From contig NZ_LNYO01000013.1 of NCBI RefSeq assembly GCF_001467895.1, positions 40,502 to 104,501 on the forward strand: a stretch of DNA of 64,000 nucleotides. Direction: 5' to 3'. Under the pieces are notes generated by a model. The model was given only the letters and a program-made list of their open reading frames with translations. It did no database searches and was not told the origin of the DNA. Both the position numbers and the translations under genes were made by a program. Shown piece after piece: positions 37,865 to 46,230 of the stretch (positions are counted from its first letter, which is position 1; the number at the start of each line of letters is the position of its first letter). Origin of the DNA: Legionella nautarum. Lineage in GTDB: Bacteria > Pseudomonadota > Gammaproteobacteria > Legionellales > Legionellaceae.

Positions 37865-38070
37865 TGCCAAGGTCCTTATTGATCAGAAAGTTAGATAACA
37901 ATGTTTAAATTATATATGATTTGCTAGAGAAATTCGCCCAGTACCTAGTGAAGGCCAATCTTTTTCTCCAGTCTTTCTCTTTACTATTCCCAAGGTCTAC
38001 CTGCATGGAGAGAGAAGGATCACGAGAGGCTTCGAGACAAGAGACAGCCTTCGGCTTCCTCAGGCCGAAC

Positions 38071-38293
38071 TGAGATATCCCCACGAAATTAAATATATTG
38101 TTTAGTTCATTAATCGTTTTGTTTATCCCGTTCGCACTGAGGAAGCGCGCAGCGCTGTCTCGAAGTGTCGCAAAAGGTCGCCCCCCATCGAGAGCCTCAG
38201 GGCAGGCCTTCGAGACGCACGCGAGGCGTGCTCCTCAGGCTGAACGGGATAAAATGAATATAAATTCCTTCCTCATTTCGTGGGGATACCTCA
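38071..38293. repeat. MITE-like palindromic element, copy C
   Basis: A 223-bp copy with ends TGAGATATCCCCACGAAAT and its near-perfect complement (one change) closing at 38293. It shares with copies A and B the AAATGAATA stretch, the AAGCGCGCAGCGCTGTCTCG block and CTTCGAGACGCACGCGA. Its left flank again carries a CTTCGAG / CCTCAGGCCGAAC palindrome. It fills most of the 494-base gap between argE and the basal-body operon; the rest of that gap shows no gene. Confidence 0.75.
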
Positions 38294-38358
38294 GGGCCCG
38301 AACGAGACAGTTTCCTCAGCCGAAGGAAAGGGTTTTTTGGAATTAAAACAGTCTTTTT

Positions 38359-39504
38359 TTAATGAAGGTTTTTATTCTCTTTCATCTTCTCCAAAACAAT
38401 GGCCATGGCCTTGTTTAATTGTTCTGCCAAGGTCGGAAAGCTTTGTTTGAAATGCATGCCAACTTTTTCTGGATTTCTGTGCTGCAAATAAAAAAGTTCT
38501 GCGATATCAGTTAAAAGACAATTTGCATCCAGTTTCTTCGCTTTCGCGATAAAATTCCCAGCCTCCTCAAATTTCCCCTGCAATGCTCTCACTAAGCCTA
38601 ATCCTCCCCAGCCCTCAGCACCGCTTTCATAAATAGCAATCGCCTGCTGATAGCAATTTTCTGCTTTTTCTAATTGCTCAAGAAAAAGTTGACACCAACC
38701 AAAGCTAATCCAATTATTATAAAAATCAGGATCCAATTCAGTCGCTTTTAAATGCGCCTTTTCAGCTTGCTGCCACTTTAAACTGTGAAAATAAGCGGTT
38801 CCCAAGGCAAACCATAAACGGCTATCGTTGGGTTCTCTAACCATCAGTTTTTTAATTTTACTTACTGCTATTTTTTCATGAGTTAAATCTAATAGAAGAA
38901 GGATGACCTGGGCCTCATAATTATCCGGATTGATAATCAAAACTTGATGCGCTGTATTCTCCGCTAATTTTTCCTCTTCATTATCAAAATACAATTGCGC
39001 TAAAAGCGTTAAAGTTTGTTCAATAGGGCCATAAGTTTCTAAGAGTTTTTTCAATATCTTAATTGCCTCATCAAGGTTATCCTGTTGGTGAGCTAACTGA
39101 GCCATCAGAAATTCAACGTTATAAGTTGGTTCGCCCGATTTTAATAAAGGTCTTAAAATGTTGATACTCTCAACAGTCTCATGCAACGAATAATGACAAA
39201 CTGCCAAACTATAACGAACAATTGCAGAATCTTCAAAATGCAACGCTTGAATCAATGCCTCTTTTGCCTGCTGAAAATGCTGCTGGTTCAAAGCAAGAAT
39301 ACCTTGCAAAACTAAGCAGGCATTAGCATCAATTAGTTTCGCTTGATTGAGATATTGCTGTGCTGCAGCAAAGTCATTTAACAGGCGATAACTATTAGAT
39401 ATCGAAAGTAATAGATTGAGATTAGACGGATCTTGTTGAAGAAATTGTAGGAAGCGCTTTAATTGTTCTTGTATGTCGTTGCTAGTATTCATTTTAATAT
39501 CCAT
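38359..39504 (-). CDS. TPR protein at the end of the flagellar-type operon
   Basis: A 381-aa soluble protein made almost wholly of tetratricopeptide repeats (about nine units). Repeated patterns include LNQAKLIDANACLVLQGILA, DEAIKILKKLL, WFALGTAYFHSLKWQQAEKA and WGGLGLVRALQGKFEEAGNF. There is no signal peptide or enzyme domain. It starts 9 bases after the fliP stop on the same strand, so it is probably co-transcribed with the basal-body genes. A chaperone, pilotin-like or sorting-platform accessory is plausible; a role unrelated to the apparatus cannot be excluded. No strong ribosome site precedes either the ATG at 39504 or the one at 39492. Confidence 0.75.
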   Translation of the reverse strand: MDIKMNTSNDIQEQLKRFLQFLQQDPSNLNLLLSISNSYRLLNDFAAAQQYLNQAKLIDANACLVLQGILALNQQHFQQAKEALIQALHFEDSAIVRYSLAVCHYSLHETVESINILRPLLKSGEPTYNVEFLMAQLAHQQDNLDEAIKILKKLLETYGPIEQTLTLLAQLYFDNEEEKLAENTAHQVLIINPDNYEAQVILLLLDLTHEKIAVSKIKKLMVREPNDSRLWFALGTAYFHSLKWQQAEKAHLKATELDPDFYNNWISFGWCQLFLEQLEKAENCYQQAIAIYESGAEGWGGLGLVRALQGKFEEAGNFIAKAKKLDANCLLTDIAELFYLQHRNPEKVGMHFKQSFPTLAEQLNKAMAIVLEKMKENKNLH

Positions 39505-39513
39505 TAAAAATGC

Positions 39514-40254
39514 TTAGTGAAAACTTCCTACCAAAGCTTGAATTACGATATCCCAACCATCGATTAAAACAAAGAGTAAAATTTTAATAGGAAGAGCAAT
39601 TGCCATGGGTGGAAGCATCATCATTCCCATGGTCATTAAAATGCCGGAGACAATTAAATCGACCAGCAAAAATGGTAAAAAAATCATGAAACCAATTTGA
39701 AATGCAGTTTGCAACTCGCTCAGCAAAAAGGCAGGGATCAGTTGATAAAATTTAATATCTTGAGCTTGGGAAGGAAAAGGTTCTTTCGCTAATTCCAAAA
39801 TCATTTTCATATCTTTTTCCCGTGTTTGCTTAAGCATAAATTGTTTTAGCGGCCCAGTTGCTTTATTGACTGCAGTTTCAGTATTGATTTGCTGAGTTTG
39901 ATAAGGTTGATAAGCCTCCGTATAAATGATTTTTGCCACCGGCATCATCGTAAATACAGTAAGAAATAAAGATAAGCTAATGAGAACCGTGTTAGGCGGT
40001 GTTTGCTGTAATCCTAGCGCATTACGCAGCATGGAGAGCACAACAACAATGCGAGTGAAAGAAGAAATCATAATTAAAAAACTGGGGGCAAGGCTCAGCA
40101 ATGTCAATAAAGCAAACACCTGCAAAGCGGGTGAAATCGTCGCTTGATCAAAATGGACTGGCCCAAAGGACAGAGCGGAAGAAGCATTGACGCAGTCACA
40201 GAAAGCTAGCGAAATAGCTATGAATAATATTAATTTTTTCCAACAAAACATCAT
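39514..40254 (-). CDS. fliP: Flagellar export gate protein FliP
   Basis: Core of the FliPQR export gate in the inner membrane. The 246-aa length matches FliP (245 aa in E. coli). It has a cleavable-looking N-terminus, then SSFTRIVVVLSMLRNALGLQQTPPN (in parts: FTRIVVVLSMLR, QQTPPN), a periplasmic loop, and the C-terminal FLPFLLVDLIVSGILMTMGM-like pair of helices with MMMLPP. Its ATG overlaps the fliO stop by four bases. Confidence 0.95.
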   Translation of the reverse strand: MMFCWKKLILFIAISLAFCDCVNASSALSFGPVHFDQATISPALQVFALLTLLSLAPSFLIMISSFTRIVVVLSMLRNALGLQQTPPNTVLISLSLFLTVFTMMPVAKIIYTEAYQPYQTQQINTETAVNKATGPLKQFMLKQTREKDMKMILELAKEPFPSQAQDIKFYQLIPAFLLSELQTAFQIGFMIFLPFLLVDLIVSGILMTMGMMMLPPMAIALPIKILLFVLIDGWDIVIQALVGSFH

Positions 40255-40577
40255 TGCGGCTCTTTAGTTAAGTTCACAAAAGCTAAGCTTTGTTGATTAT
40301 CTGCAAGCATAAATTGTTGATTATGATATTCGATAATATAAAGCATCGTTTTAGTATTTAAGCGTTTTTTATCAATAATTAAGCAGGGGGATGATCGTTC
40401 AAATGAGCCCTGATTTTTCTTTGCTAAGACAAAAGCAATAAGCGTGAGAATAGCCAGGGCTAGCACATATACCATCCAGCCATGTCGAGGTTCAAGCGTG
40501 TGCTTAAAGGGGATTTTTTCGGCAAAGGCTTGACTTGAAAATAAACTCATCATCAAGATGAATGGCTGCTTAATCAT
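40251..40577 (-). CDS. fliO: FliO-like export gate assembly protein
   Basis: FliO helps build the FliP ring. This 108-aa protein has a hydrophobic N-terminus (1-19), one membrane helix at about 34-52 and a small cytoplasmic domain (CLIIDKKRLNTKTMLYIIEY) that fits the poorly conserved FliO. The position between fliN and fliP is the usual one. The start at 40577 has GAGG 7 nt upstream and forms an ATGA overlap with the fliN stop. Confidence 0.8.
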   Translation of the reverse strand: MIKQPFILMMSLFSSQAFAEKIPFKHTLEPRHGWMVYVLALAILTLIAFVLAKKNQGSFERSSPCLIIDKKRLNTKTMLYIIEYHNQQFMLADNQQSLAFVNLTKEPQ

Positions 40578-40879
40578 GAAGAAACCTCGGTGATATGAAG
40601 CGCAAAACAATCGTCAACGCTCATCAATTCTCCCCGGGCAATCACTTGATTGTTCAGCAAGATATCAATGGGTTCATGGGTTTTTTGATCTAAAGATAAA
40701 AGTTGACCTTCTTTTAGTTGGCGTAATTCCGCAATGGTCAGGCTGATATTACCTAAAAGCACTTGGCATTCAACTTCTACTGAACCAACAAGAGCCAGGT
40801 AATTTTCATTAATAAGTGATTTACCCTCTGTTTGAGCTTCCAATTCAGGTAAGGCGATTTTTTTGACAGTGATACTCAT
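40574..40879 (-). CDS. fliN: Flagellar C-ring protein FliN
   Basis: SpoA-domain protein of the C-ring. The 101-aa chain has the family core VEVECQVLLGNISLTIAEL and the C-terminal EPIDILLNNQVIARGELM followed by DDCFALHITEV, very close to FliN. It carries little beyond the SpoA domain, like FliN of many bacteria. The start at 40879 has GAGG 5 nt upstream and overlaps the fliM stop (ATGA). Confidence 0.92.
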   Translation of the reverse strand: MSITVKKIALPELEAQTEGKSLINENYLALVGSVEVECQVLLGNISLTIAELRQLKEGQLLSLDQKTHEPIDILLNNQVIARGELMSVDDCFALHITEVSS

Positions 40880-41583
40880 GATGACCTCGTTAATTGTATT
40901 GTTCGATGTTGCCCAGCGATTCCCAGGCACAGGGTTTGTTGCTGGTATTGAATTTCTAAGGGTTTATTTAAACAGTGATCGGTTTTAATGACATCGCCAA
41001 CTTGCAGGCTCAACAGTTTTTCCAAACTGAGGCGAAGCGGCTCCAGTTGGACCGTTAAACCGATTTTTTTGGTTGCTAAGACCTCAGCGAGACGACAGAG
41101 TGGTTTTGTCGATGACTGTGTTTGAGGCGGCAAATGAGCGAGTACCCATTGAGGATGAAGATAAAGGTTAATTAATTCATTTTCAAAAACGATATTTAAA
41201 CAAGCAGAACCAGAATAAATCCATTCGCTATAGTTAGTTGAATTTGCTCTTAACTCTAAAGTATTAATTTCAAAAAATTGCTTTAATAACTGCATAAAAA
41301 TCTCATTGCAGGCTTGATTAAAACAATCATTATTATCTGCAAAAAGATTTTTTTTCAGGACCGATAAATAATGGGTCTCGACTAAAGCGATAGGCTCATG
41401 TTCATGCATTAGCAATTGTAGATCGGTAAAATGATTAATTGCTGAAGAACGATTGACAGAGAGTTTGAAGTCTTCAGTCGCGTATTTTTCATTCCATGCA
41501 ACTAATTTTTTGCTAAAATTTTGCTGAAAATATTGGAGTTCCGTATTATTAATCAGCCGATAAGGTTTTGGGTTGGTTTTCAT
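40876..41583 (-). CDS. fliM: Short FliM-like C-ring protein lacking the CheY-binding motif
   Basis: A 235-aa protein, against about 330 aa for FliM. The C-terminal 65 residues form a SpoA domain (IGLTVQLEPLRLSLEKLL, then GDVI and LEIQYQQQTLCLGIAGQH). The middle part is weakly FliM-like. The N-terminal LSQDEIDALL motif that binds CheY-P is absent; the chain starts MKTNPKPYRLINNTELQYF. In size and design it is close to the SctQ proteins of injectisomes. Switching by chemotaxis is therefore unlikely. Its ATG overlaps the flgE stop by four bases. Confidence 0.82.
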   Translation of the reverse strand: MKTNPKPYRLINNTELQYFQQNFSKKLVAWNEKYATEDFKLSVNRSSAINHFTDLQLLMHEHEPIALVETHYLSVLKKNLFADNNDCFNQACNEIFMQLLKQFFEINTLELRANSTNYSEWIYSGSACLNIVFENELINLYLHPQWVLAHLPPQTQSSTKPLCRLAEVLATKKIGLTVQLEPLRLSLEKLLSLQVGDVIKTDHCLNKPLEIQYQQQTLCLGIAGQHRTIQLTRSS

Positions 41584-42887
41584 CGTTTATATAACTCTTC
41601 TAATAGTTGTTTATCTATTTCCATCATCTGGGAGCAGGCTTGAAACATTCGTTGGAGTACGACAATGTTGGCAAACTCAGTGGTCGAATCCACATTTGAG
41701 GATTCAATTTTATGAGCTTGTATACTGCCAAATCCGTTTTTATTTGCACGACCAATTTGTAAGCCCTGATCGCCCTTGGCGCGAAAGGAGTTATCACTCA
41801 CGGGCACTAAGCTATGTTCTGGATCATCAAATCCGGCTAAGGCAATATAGACTCCTAAGGTAGATTGTTCATTATCATAGAGATAAGAAATTTGACCGTT
41901 TTCATCAAAGGAAAAATTAATTTGCTTTCCTGCTTTATAGCCATCTTGTTTAGCAATCGTAATAGTTGCAGTTGCTGCGGTGTTTAGTGTTGTTGGAAAT
42001 GAATTAGTTTGCTCTTCTTTTTTTAAGCGAATGGATTTATCTTCATCACTTAAATAATTCCCAATGTTAAAGCGAATTAATTGTTTGTTAGGTAATTGAA
42101 GATTGAGGTGATTAAAGCCTTCCACTGCTGCCTTACTAAGACTATCAAACTTTATAGTTTGTGGAATAAAATAAATAAGGGCTCCGTCATAACTAACCCT
42201 CATTAACTGCCACTCTAAGCCATCTTTACTTTGATTTCCCAGGGGGGGATCTGTTGATATTTGAGGCTCAAACTCAAATTCTATGGTGTGCTCCTTTCCC
42301 TCTTCATCGAAAATATTGGCTACCGTGAATTGAGTCGGTTTATATTCGCTTTTGTGTGTCTCCGTATTAGATCCCGCTTGAGAAGATCCTATTCCAGATT
42401 GCTCTCTTTTTTGCGCAACAAATTCACCCGCTAAATCAACAGTTCGCGTTGCTTTCCCAGGATGAGTTTTATTAACAAATTTCCGTACAGGAACTAAAGC
42501 ACCATGCTCGCTGTATCCCTGCACTAAACCCCCGCTATGTCGATCAACCAATAGATCTTGCTCATTAAAATAGAATTCACCATTACGTGTATACAGCAGC
42601 TCGCCATTTTTAAGCCTCACAATGAAAAAACCATTGCCAATAACAGCCAAATCAGTAGGATTATTCGTTCCTAAGTAATTACCGGCGCTGAAGTTTGTAC
42701 TCCTGCCTGCGATGGTGACACCAGAGCCTAAATGTCCCTGATCTTTTTCGCCACCCAGTGAAGAATAAAAAACGTCGCTGCGTTTAAATCCAGGACTTTG
42801 CAAATTAGTAATATTATGAGAAGTGTTTTGTAAGCCATAACTTGCGGCTAGTAGGCCAGTTAAACTGGTGTAATAAGTATTACTCAT
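41580..42887 (-). CDS. flgE: Flagellar hook protein FlgE
   Basis: A 435-aa hook protein with intact ends. N-terminal YYTSLTGLLAASYGLQNTSHN and ITNLQSPGFKRSDVF are the D0/rod-like motif; NPTDLAVIGNGFFIV is the conserved beta segment. The C-terminus SSNVDSTTEFANIVVLQRMF is the usual D0 helix. Its presence distinguishes this system from virulence injectisomes. It starts directly after the flgD stop without spacing. Confidence 0.93.
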   Translation of the reverse strand: MSNTYYTSLTGLLAASYGLQNTSHNITNLQSPGFKRSDVFYSSLGGEKDQGHLGSGVTIAGRSTNFSAGNYLGTNNPTDLAVIGNGFFIVRLKNGELLYTRNGEFYFNEQDLLVDRHSGGLVQGYSEHGALVPVRKFVNKTHPGKATRTVDLAGEFVAQKREQSGIGSSQAGSNTETHKSEYKPTQFTVANIFDEEGKEHTIEFEFEPQISTDPPLGNQSKDGLEWQLMRVSYDGALIYFIPQTIKFDSLSKAAVEGFNHLNLQLPNKQLIRFNIGNYLSDEDKSIRLKKEEQTNSFPTTLNTAATATITIAKQDGYKAGKQINFSFDENGQISYLYDNEQSTLGVYIALAGFDDPEHSLVPVSDNSFRAKGDQGLQIGRANKNGFGSIQAHKIESSNVDSTTEFANIVVLQRMFQACSQMMEIDKQLLEELYKR

Positions 42888-43286
42888 TTACATTCCTTTT
42901 GAACTTGGATTCCAGACTGAGCTGATATCGGTTAAGAGTACACGCGGATTTTCACCACTGTTCATTAAGACATGGATGATGGGTAGGTTATTAGCGGATA
43001 ATTCCACTTTGCTGACAACTCCTTCTTGATTGCTTCCATTGATCGTTACTTTTTTACCTAAAAGCATTAATCCATTATTGTTAGATATCCACTGGTTTAA
43101 CTCTGCTAAAGTTTGATTGGTTTTTTGAGCTTCTTGCAGAGAAGAAATTTGCGCCATTTGGGCCATAAATTCTTTATTATCGACTGGCTTTAGCGGATCT
43201 TGATAACTAAGTTCCTGCATGAATAATTTGAGATAATCGGCTTGAGAAACACCCATGTCTTGTGTTGGATTAATTGCATCGCTCAT
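42888..43286 (-). CDS. flgD: Hook cap protein FlgD, short form
   Basis: FlgD caps the growing hook. The 132-aa chain keeps the conserved N-terminus (ADYLKLFMQELSYQDPLKPV, then NKEFMAQMAQISSLQ) and the beginning of the next segment (GKKVTINGSNQEGVVSKVEL). It lacks most of the Tudor/Fn3-like C-terminal half of the usual 220-230-aa protein. It overlaps the fliK-like gene by four bases. Confidence 0.9.
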   Translation of the reverse strand: MSDAINPTQDMGVSQADYLKLFMQELSYQDPLKPVDNKEFMAQMAQISSLQEAQKTNQTLAELNQWISNNNGLMLLGKKVTINGSNQEGVVSKVELSANNLPIIHVLMNSGENPRVLLTDISSVWNPSSKGM

Positions 43287-43888
43287 TGTTTGACTCCATT
43301 AATAATAAGTTGTTGCAAGCGAATTCCTTTCTTGACCAGCCATTGTTTAATTAATTTAATTAATTCGGTTGTTTGTTGCTTGTCTAATTGACTGGTATTC
43401 AAGCTGAATTCAGCTTGGTTATTGAGAATAAATAATTGATAATTTTTAAGCGTTGAGCTTTCTTCTGTTAAAGCAGTTTGCTTTTGCAGTGGGCGGTTGA
43501 CTGAAGTTAAAGAAGGGGATCTTTCTTTGAGTGCCGGTTGAAAATTAGGGGCCTGATTTTCTAGCGATGGCTGATGGGCTGGCCGATAAACCTCAGCGGC
43601 TATAGTCTCTGTTGCCCTGGTCTGAGTAACCAATTCAGTTGAATTGCTAACTTCTTTTTTGACTGCGCCCGGGGCTAAAGAAGAGTCCGAATTTGCATGG
43701 TTGGACAAAGTTCTTTGCGTTGAACTAGAGCCTGGTTCCTTTTTATCTCCCTTGATTAAATCCTGAAAAGAGAGCGCTGAATCTTCCAATTGTTGCTGAT
43801 TTTTCCAATAGTATTCATCATCAGTTTGTAGTGTTTTAGCACGGCCGTCTGTTTTGAAATAAAGAGGGGGTTGATCTTGGATTTTCAT
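43283..43888 (-). CDS. fliK: FliK-like hook-length control protein, diverged
   Basis: A 201-aa protein rich in Ser, Thr, Gln and Pro in its first two thirds, as in FliK rulers. The C-terminus (EFSLNTSQLDKQQTTELIKL, then WLVKKGIRLQQLIING) resembles only the end of the Flg_hook substrate-switch domain. FliK usually has 350-450 aa, so a short hook or a changed switch is possible. The call rests largely on its position between fliJ and flgD. The start at 43888 has AAGGA 6 nt upstream and an ATGA overlap with the fliJ stop. Confidence 0.65.
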   Translation of the reverse strand: MKIQDQPPLYFKTDGRAKTLQTDDEYYWKNQQQLEDSALSFQDLIKGDKKEPGSSSTQRTLSNHANSDSSLAPGAVKKEVSNSTELVTQTRATETIAAEVYRPAHQPSLENQAPNFQPALKERSPSLTSVNRPLQKQTALTEESSTLKNYQLFILNNQAEFSLNTSQLDKQQTTELIKLIKQWLVKKGIRLQQLIINGVKQ

Positions 43889-44301
43889 GCTAGTTCCTTC
43901 CGTTGTAAAACCCATTCATCAATTGTATTTTGCTGCCGGGAAATCTCATTTGCGAGGGCTTTTTCTTGCTGTTTTTCTTGATAGCGATCAAGCATTTTTA
44001 ATTCGGTATGTAAGCGAATTTTTCTTTCTTCTAATTGAGCCTGTTGTGCTTCTAATTCTTTCATTTCTAGCTTTAAATGCTCACTCTGCTGTTGCTTGTG
44101 CATAATAAAATGAAGGCGGGAAATTTCCTGTTCAGGATAAATAATGGTTGTTGTTGCACAGGCTTTTTGTAATTGTTTTTGCAACCCAGCATCGGTCTTT
44201 TGCAGATTTGCTTGCTCATTAGTGATGGTCTGCAAAGCTTGGCTGACCTCATTTAATTGCCAGCTCAGTTTATTCATCAATGCGATTAAAGTTTTATTCA
44301 T
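43885..44301 (-). CDS. fliJ: Flagellar export stalk protein FliJ
   Basis: A 138-aa protein predicted to be an almost continuous antiparallel coiled coil (SWQLNEVSQALQTITNEQAN, LEAQQAQLEERKIRLHTEL). It fits FliJ, which inserts into the FliI hexamer. Sequence identity within the family is low, so the call rests on length, coiled coil and position directly after fliI with an ATGA overlap. Confidence 0.85.
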   Translation of the reverse strand: MNKTLIALMNKLSWQLNEVSQALQTITNEQANLQKTDAGLQKQLQKACATTTIIYPEQEISRLHFIMHKQQQSEHLKLEMKELEAQQAQLEERKIRLHTELKMLDRYQEKQQEKALANEISRQQNTIDEWVLQRKELA

Positions 44302-45584
44302 TGTAAAATCTCGGAAAAACGTTGTAGTAAGTCTTTAAAAGCTATAGTTTCTTTCTGCACAAGGAGCTGATTAATCGCGTCAATTCGCACAATCGCATCA
44401 TCAAGTTTTAAATTATTGCCGGGCTTGTAAGCACCAATTTCAATCAGGTCTTTATTTTGTTGATAAAGACTAAGGATGGATACAATCTTGGAGACAAGAA
44501 GCTGTTCTTCAGGGGTTAATAATTGCATCGTAAGCCGTGAGGTACTTTGTAAGACATCGATGGCTGGATAATGCCTTCGCTGGGCTAATTCCCGAGTCAG
44601 TACAATGTGGCCATCCAATAACGCACGCAGGTTGTCGGCAACTGGTTCGTTGAAATCATCGCCTTCAACAAGCACAGTGTAGAGGGCAGTAATACTCCCT
44701 TGACCGATAAAATTACCTGCGCGTTCAACAATATTAGGTAAAAGAGAAAATACGGTGGGGGTATAGCCGCGGGTGGTAGGGGGCTCACCTAAACTGAGGC
44801 TAATTTCTCGTTGAGCCATCGCCAAGCGTGTAATGGAATCCATCAAAAGCATGACATCCTTGCCCTGACTGCAAAAATACTCGGCAATAGCAGTTGCCGC
44901 AAACACTGCTTGTTTGCGCATAAGCGCCGGCTCATCACTGCAGGCCACCACCACGACGGATTTTTTTAAAAGGTCTGTACCGAGATGTTCATGAATAAAA
45001 TCATTTACCTCACGACCACGCTCCCCGATAAGTGCAATGACATTCATATCGCTCGTGATTTGCTTAGTAATATTGCCCAACAACACTGATTTACCGACAC
45101 CGCTACCCGCAAAAAGCCCTATGCGTTGCCCTTTGCCCAGCGGCAATAAACCATCAATAGCAGCTATGCCAGTATAAAGCCGCTCTTTAATAGGTTGTCG
45201 TTGCAGCGGATTTATTTTGGATTTATGCAAGGGCATTTGAGTCGAATAGTGAATTTCACCCAGACCATCCAAGGGTTGTCCGAAGGCATCGACAATACGC
45301 CCTAAAAGCGCTTCTCCAACGGGAATAGTCATGGAATGACCAGTCGCACGCACTTTAAAACCCATCGAGATTTTATGGGAAGAGTAGGGCATTAAAAACA
45401 CTTTCGCTTTGTCAAAGCCCACCACTTCGGCTTGCATTACCACTTGATCTTGGTTATCGATAAGTTCGCATAACTCACCTACAAAAGCTTGTGGTGGACC
45501 GTTGGCTACTAATTTCAAGCCCAGGTATTGTTCGATTTCACCGAGCCGCTCGACGCGTTGAAGAGGGGGAAGCCAATTAACCAT
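44298..45584 (-). CDS. fliI: Flagellar export ATPase FliI
   Basis: Hexameric ATPase that prepares export substrates. The 428-aa protein, slightly shorter than the usual 440-460, has Walker A AGSGVGKS (159-166), the GERGREV motif at 188-194, Walker B LLMDSITRLAMAQREISL, and the SLGEPPTTRGYTPTVFSLL stretch, all F1-beta/FliI hallmarks. It overlaps both neighbours: fliH by 8 bases and fliJ by 4. Confidence 0.96.
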   Translation of the reverse strand: MVNWLPPLQRVERLGEIEQYLGLKLVANGPPQAFVGELCELIDNQDQVVMQAEVVGFDKAKVFLMPYSSHKISMGFKVRATGHSMTIPVGEALLGRIVDAFGQPLDGLGEIHYSTQMPLHKSKINPLQRQPIKERLYTGIAAIDGLLPLGKGQRIGLFAGSGVGKSVLLGNITKQITSDMNVIALIGERGREVNDFIHEHLGTDLLKKSVVVVACSDEPALMRKQAVFAATAIAEYFCSQGKDVMLLMDSITRLAMAQREISLSLGEPPTTRGYTPTVFSLLPNIVERAGNFIGQGSITALYTVLVEGDDFNEPVADNLRALLDGHIVLTRELAQRRHYPAIDVLQSTSRLTMQLLTPEEQLLVSKIVSILSLYQQNKDLIEIGAYKPGNNLKLDDAIVRIDAINQLLVQKETIAFKDLLQRFSEILQ

Positions 45585-46230
45585 GACTATACCTCTTTTT
45601 AATCTGTAATAAGGTCTGTTTTAAACAGTCAATTTGCCGTTCGATACTTGCATCAAAAATACCGTGCTCAGTTTTAATGCGACAACCTCCCAATCGTAGG
45701 CTTTCATCTGCTGTAATGCGTAAATCTTTGCATTGACTAAAATCAACTGTTAATTCGCCCTTTTGCAACAAGGCTAAATCTTGCGAATTTAATGCAAGCG
45801 TAATGGCTTGCTTATCATTGAGATGATTGAGTGTGGCAGAAATTTGTTGGGCGATTGCTTCCTTGTTTTGCTGTTGATGAATAAAAAACTGCTGGGCAAT
45901 GATCAAGACAATATCGGCAATTTCTGTTTTCAATTCCCGACGACTTTCATGGAGTGCGGCAGGAATGGCTTGTAGTAATTGATGGAGTTGTTGTACTAAC
46001 TCGTTAACTTGAGCAGCTGTTTGTTGCTCAGTTTTTGCAAGCGCATCTGCCATTCCTTGGGCAAAGCCAAGACGATAACCTTCTTCTCGCGCTTTTTCCT
46101 GCCATTGCTTAGCTTCTTCAGAAAAAGACTCGCTGATTAATGCGATTTCCTCTGCTTGAGGAGCTTGCTTGCTAAGCCCTAAATAACAATATTCTTCACT
46201 GAAACTGATCTGTTTGAAAATCTCAGCCAT
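45577..46230 (-). CDS. fliH: Flagellar export regulator FliH
   Basis: A 217-aa stator-like partner of FliI. The central region is Gln/Glu/Ala-rich and helical (KEREEGYRLGFAQGMADALA-like: REEGYRLGFAQGMADAL), and the C-terminal domain includes DLRITADESLRLGGCRIKTE and FDASIERQIDCL, as in the FliH/V-ATPase E family. The ATG at 46230 has GGAG 7 nt upstream, inside the preceding gene, so the genes are coupled. Confidence 0.9.
   Translation of the reverse strand: MAEIFKQISFSEEYCYLGLSKQAPQAEEIALISESFSEEAKQWQEKAREEGYRLGFAQGMADALAKTEQQTAAQVNELVQQLHQLLQAIPAALHESRRELKTEIADIVLIIAQQFFIHQQQNKEAIAQQISATLNHLNDKQAITLALNSQDLALLQKGELTVDFSQCKDLRITADESLRLGGCRIKTEHGIFDASIERQIDCLKQTLLQIKKRYSHG

Noticed and set aside
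41573..41863. Plus-strand open frame across flgE
   Set aside because: It runs opposite to a conserved gene in a coupled operon, and its translation shows no recognisable pattern.
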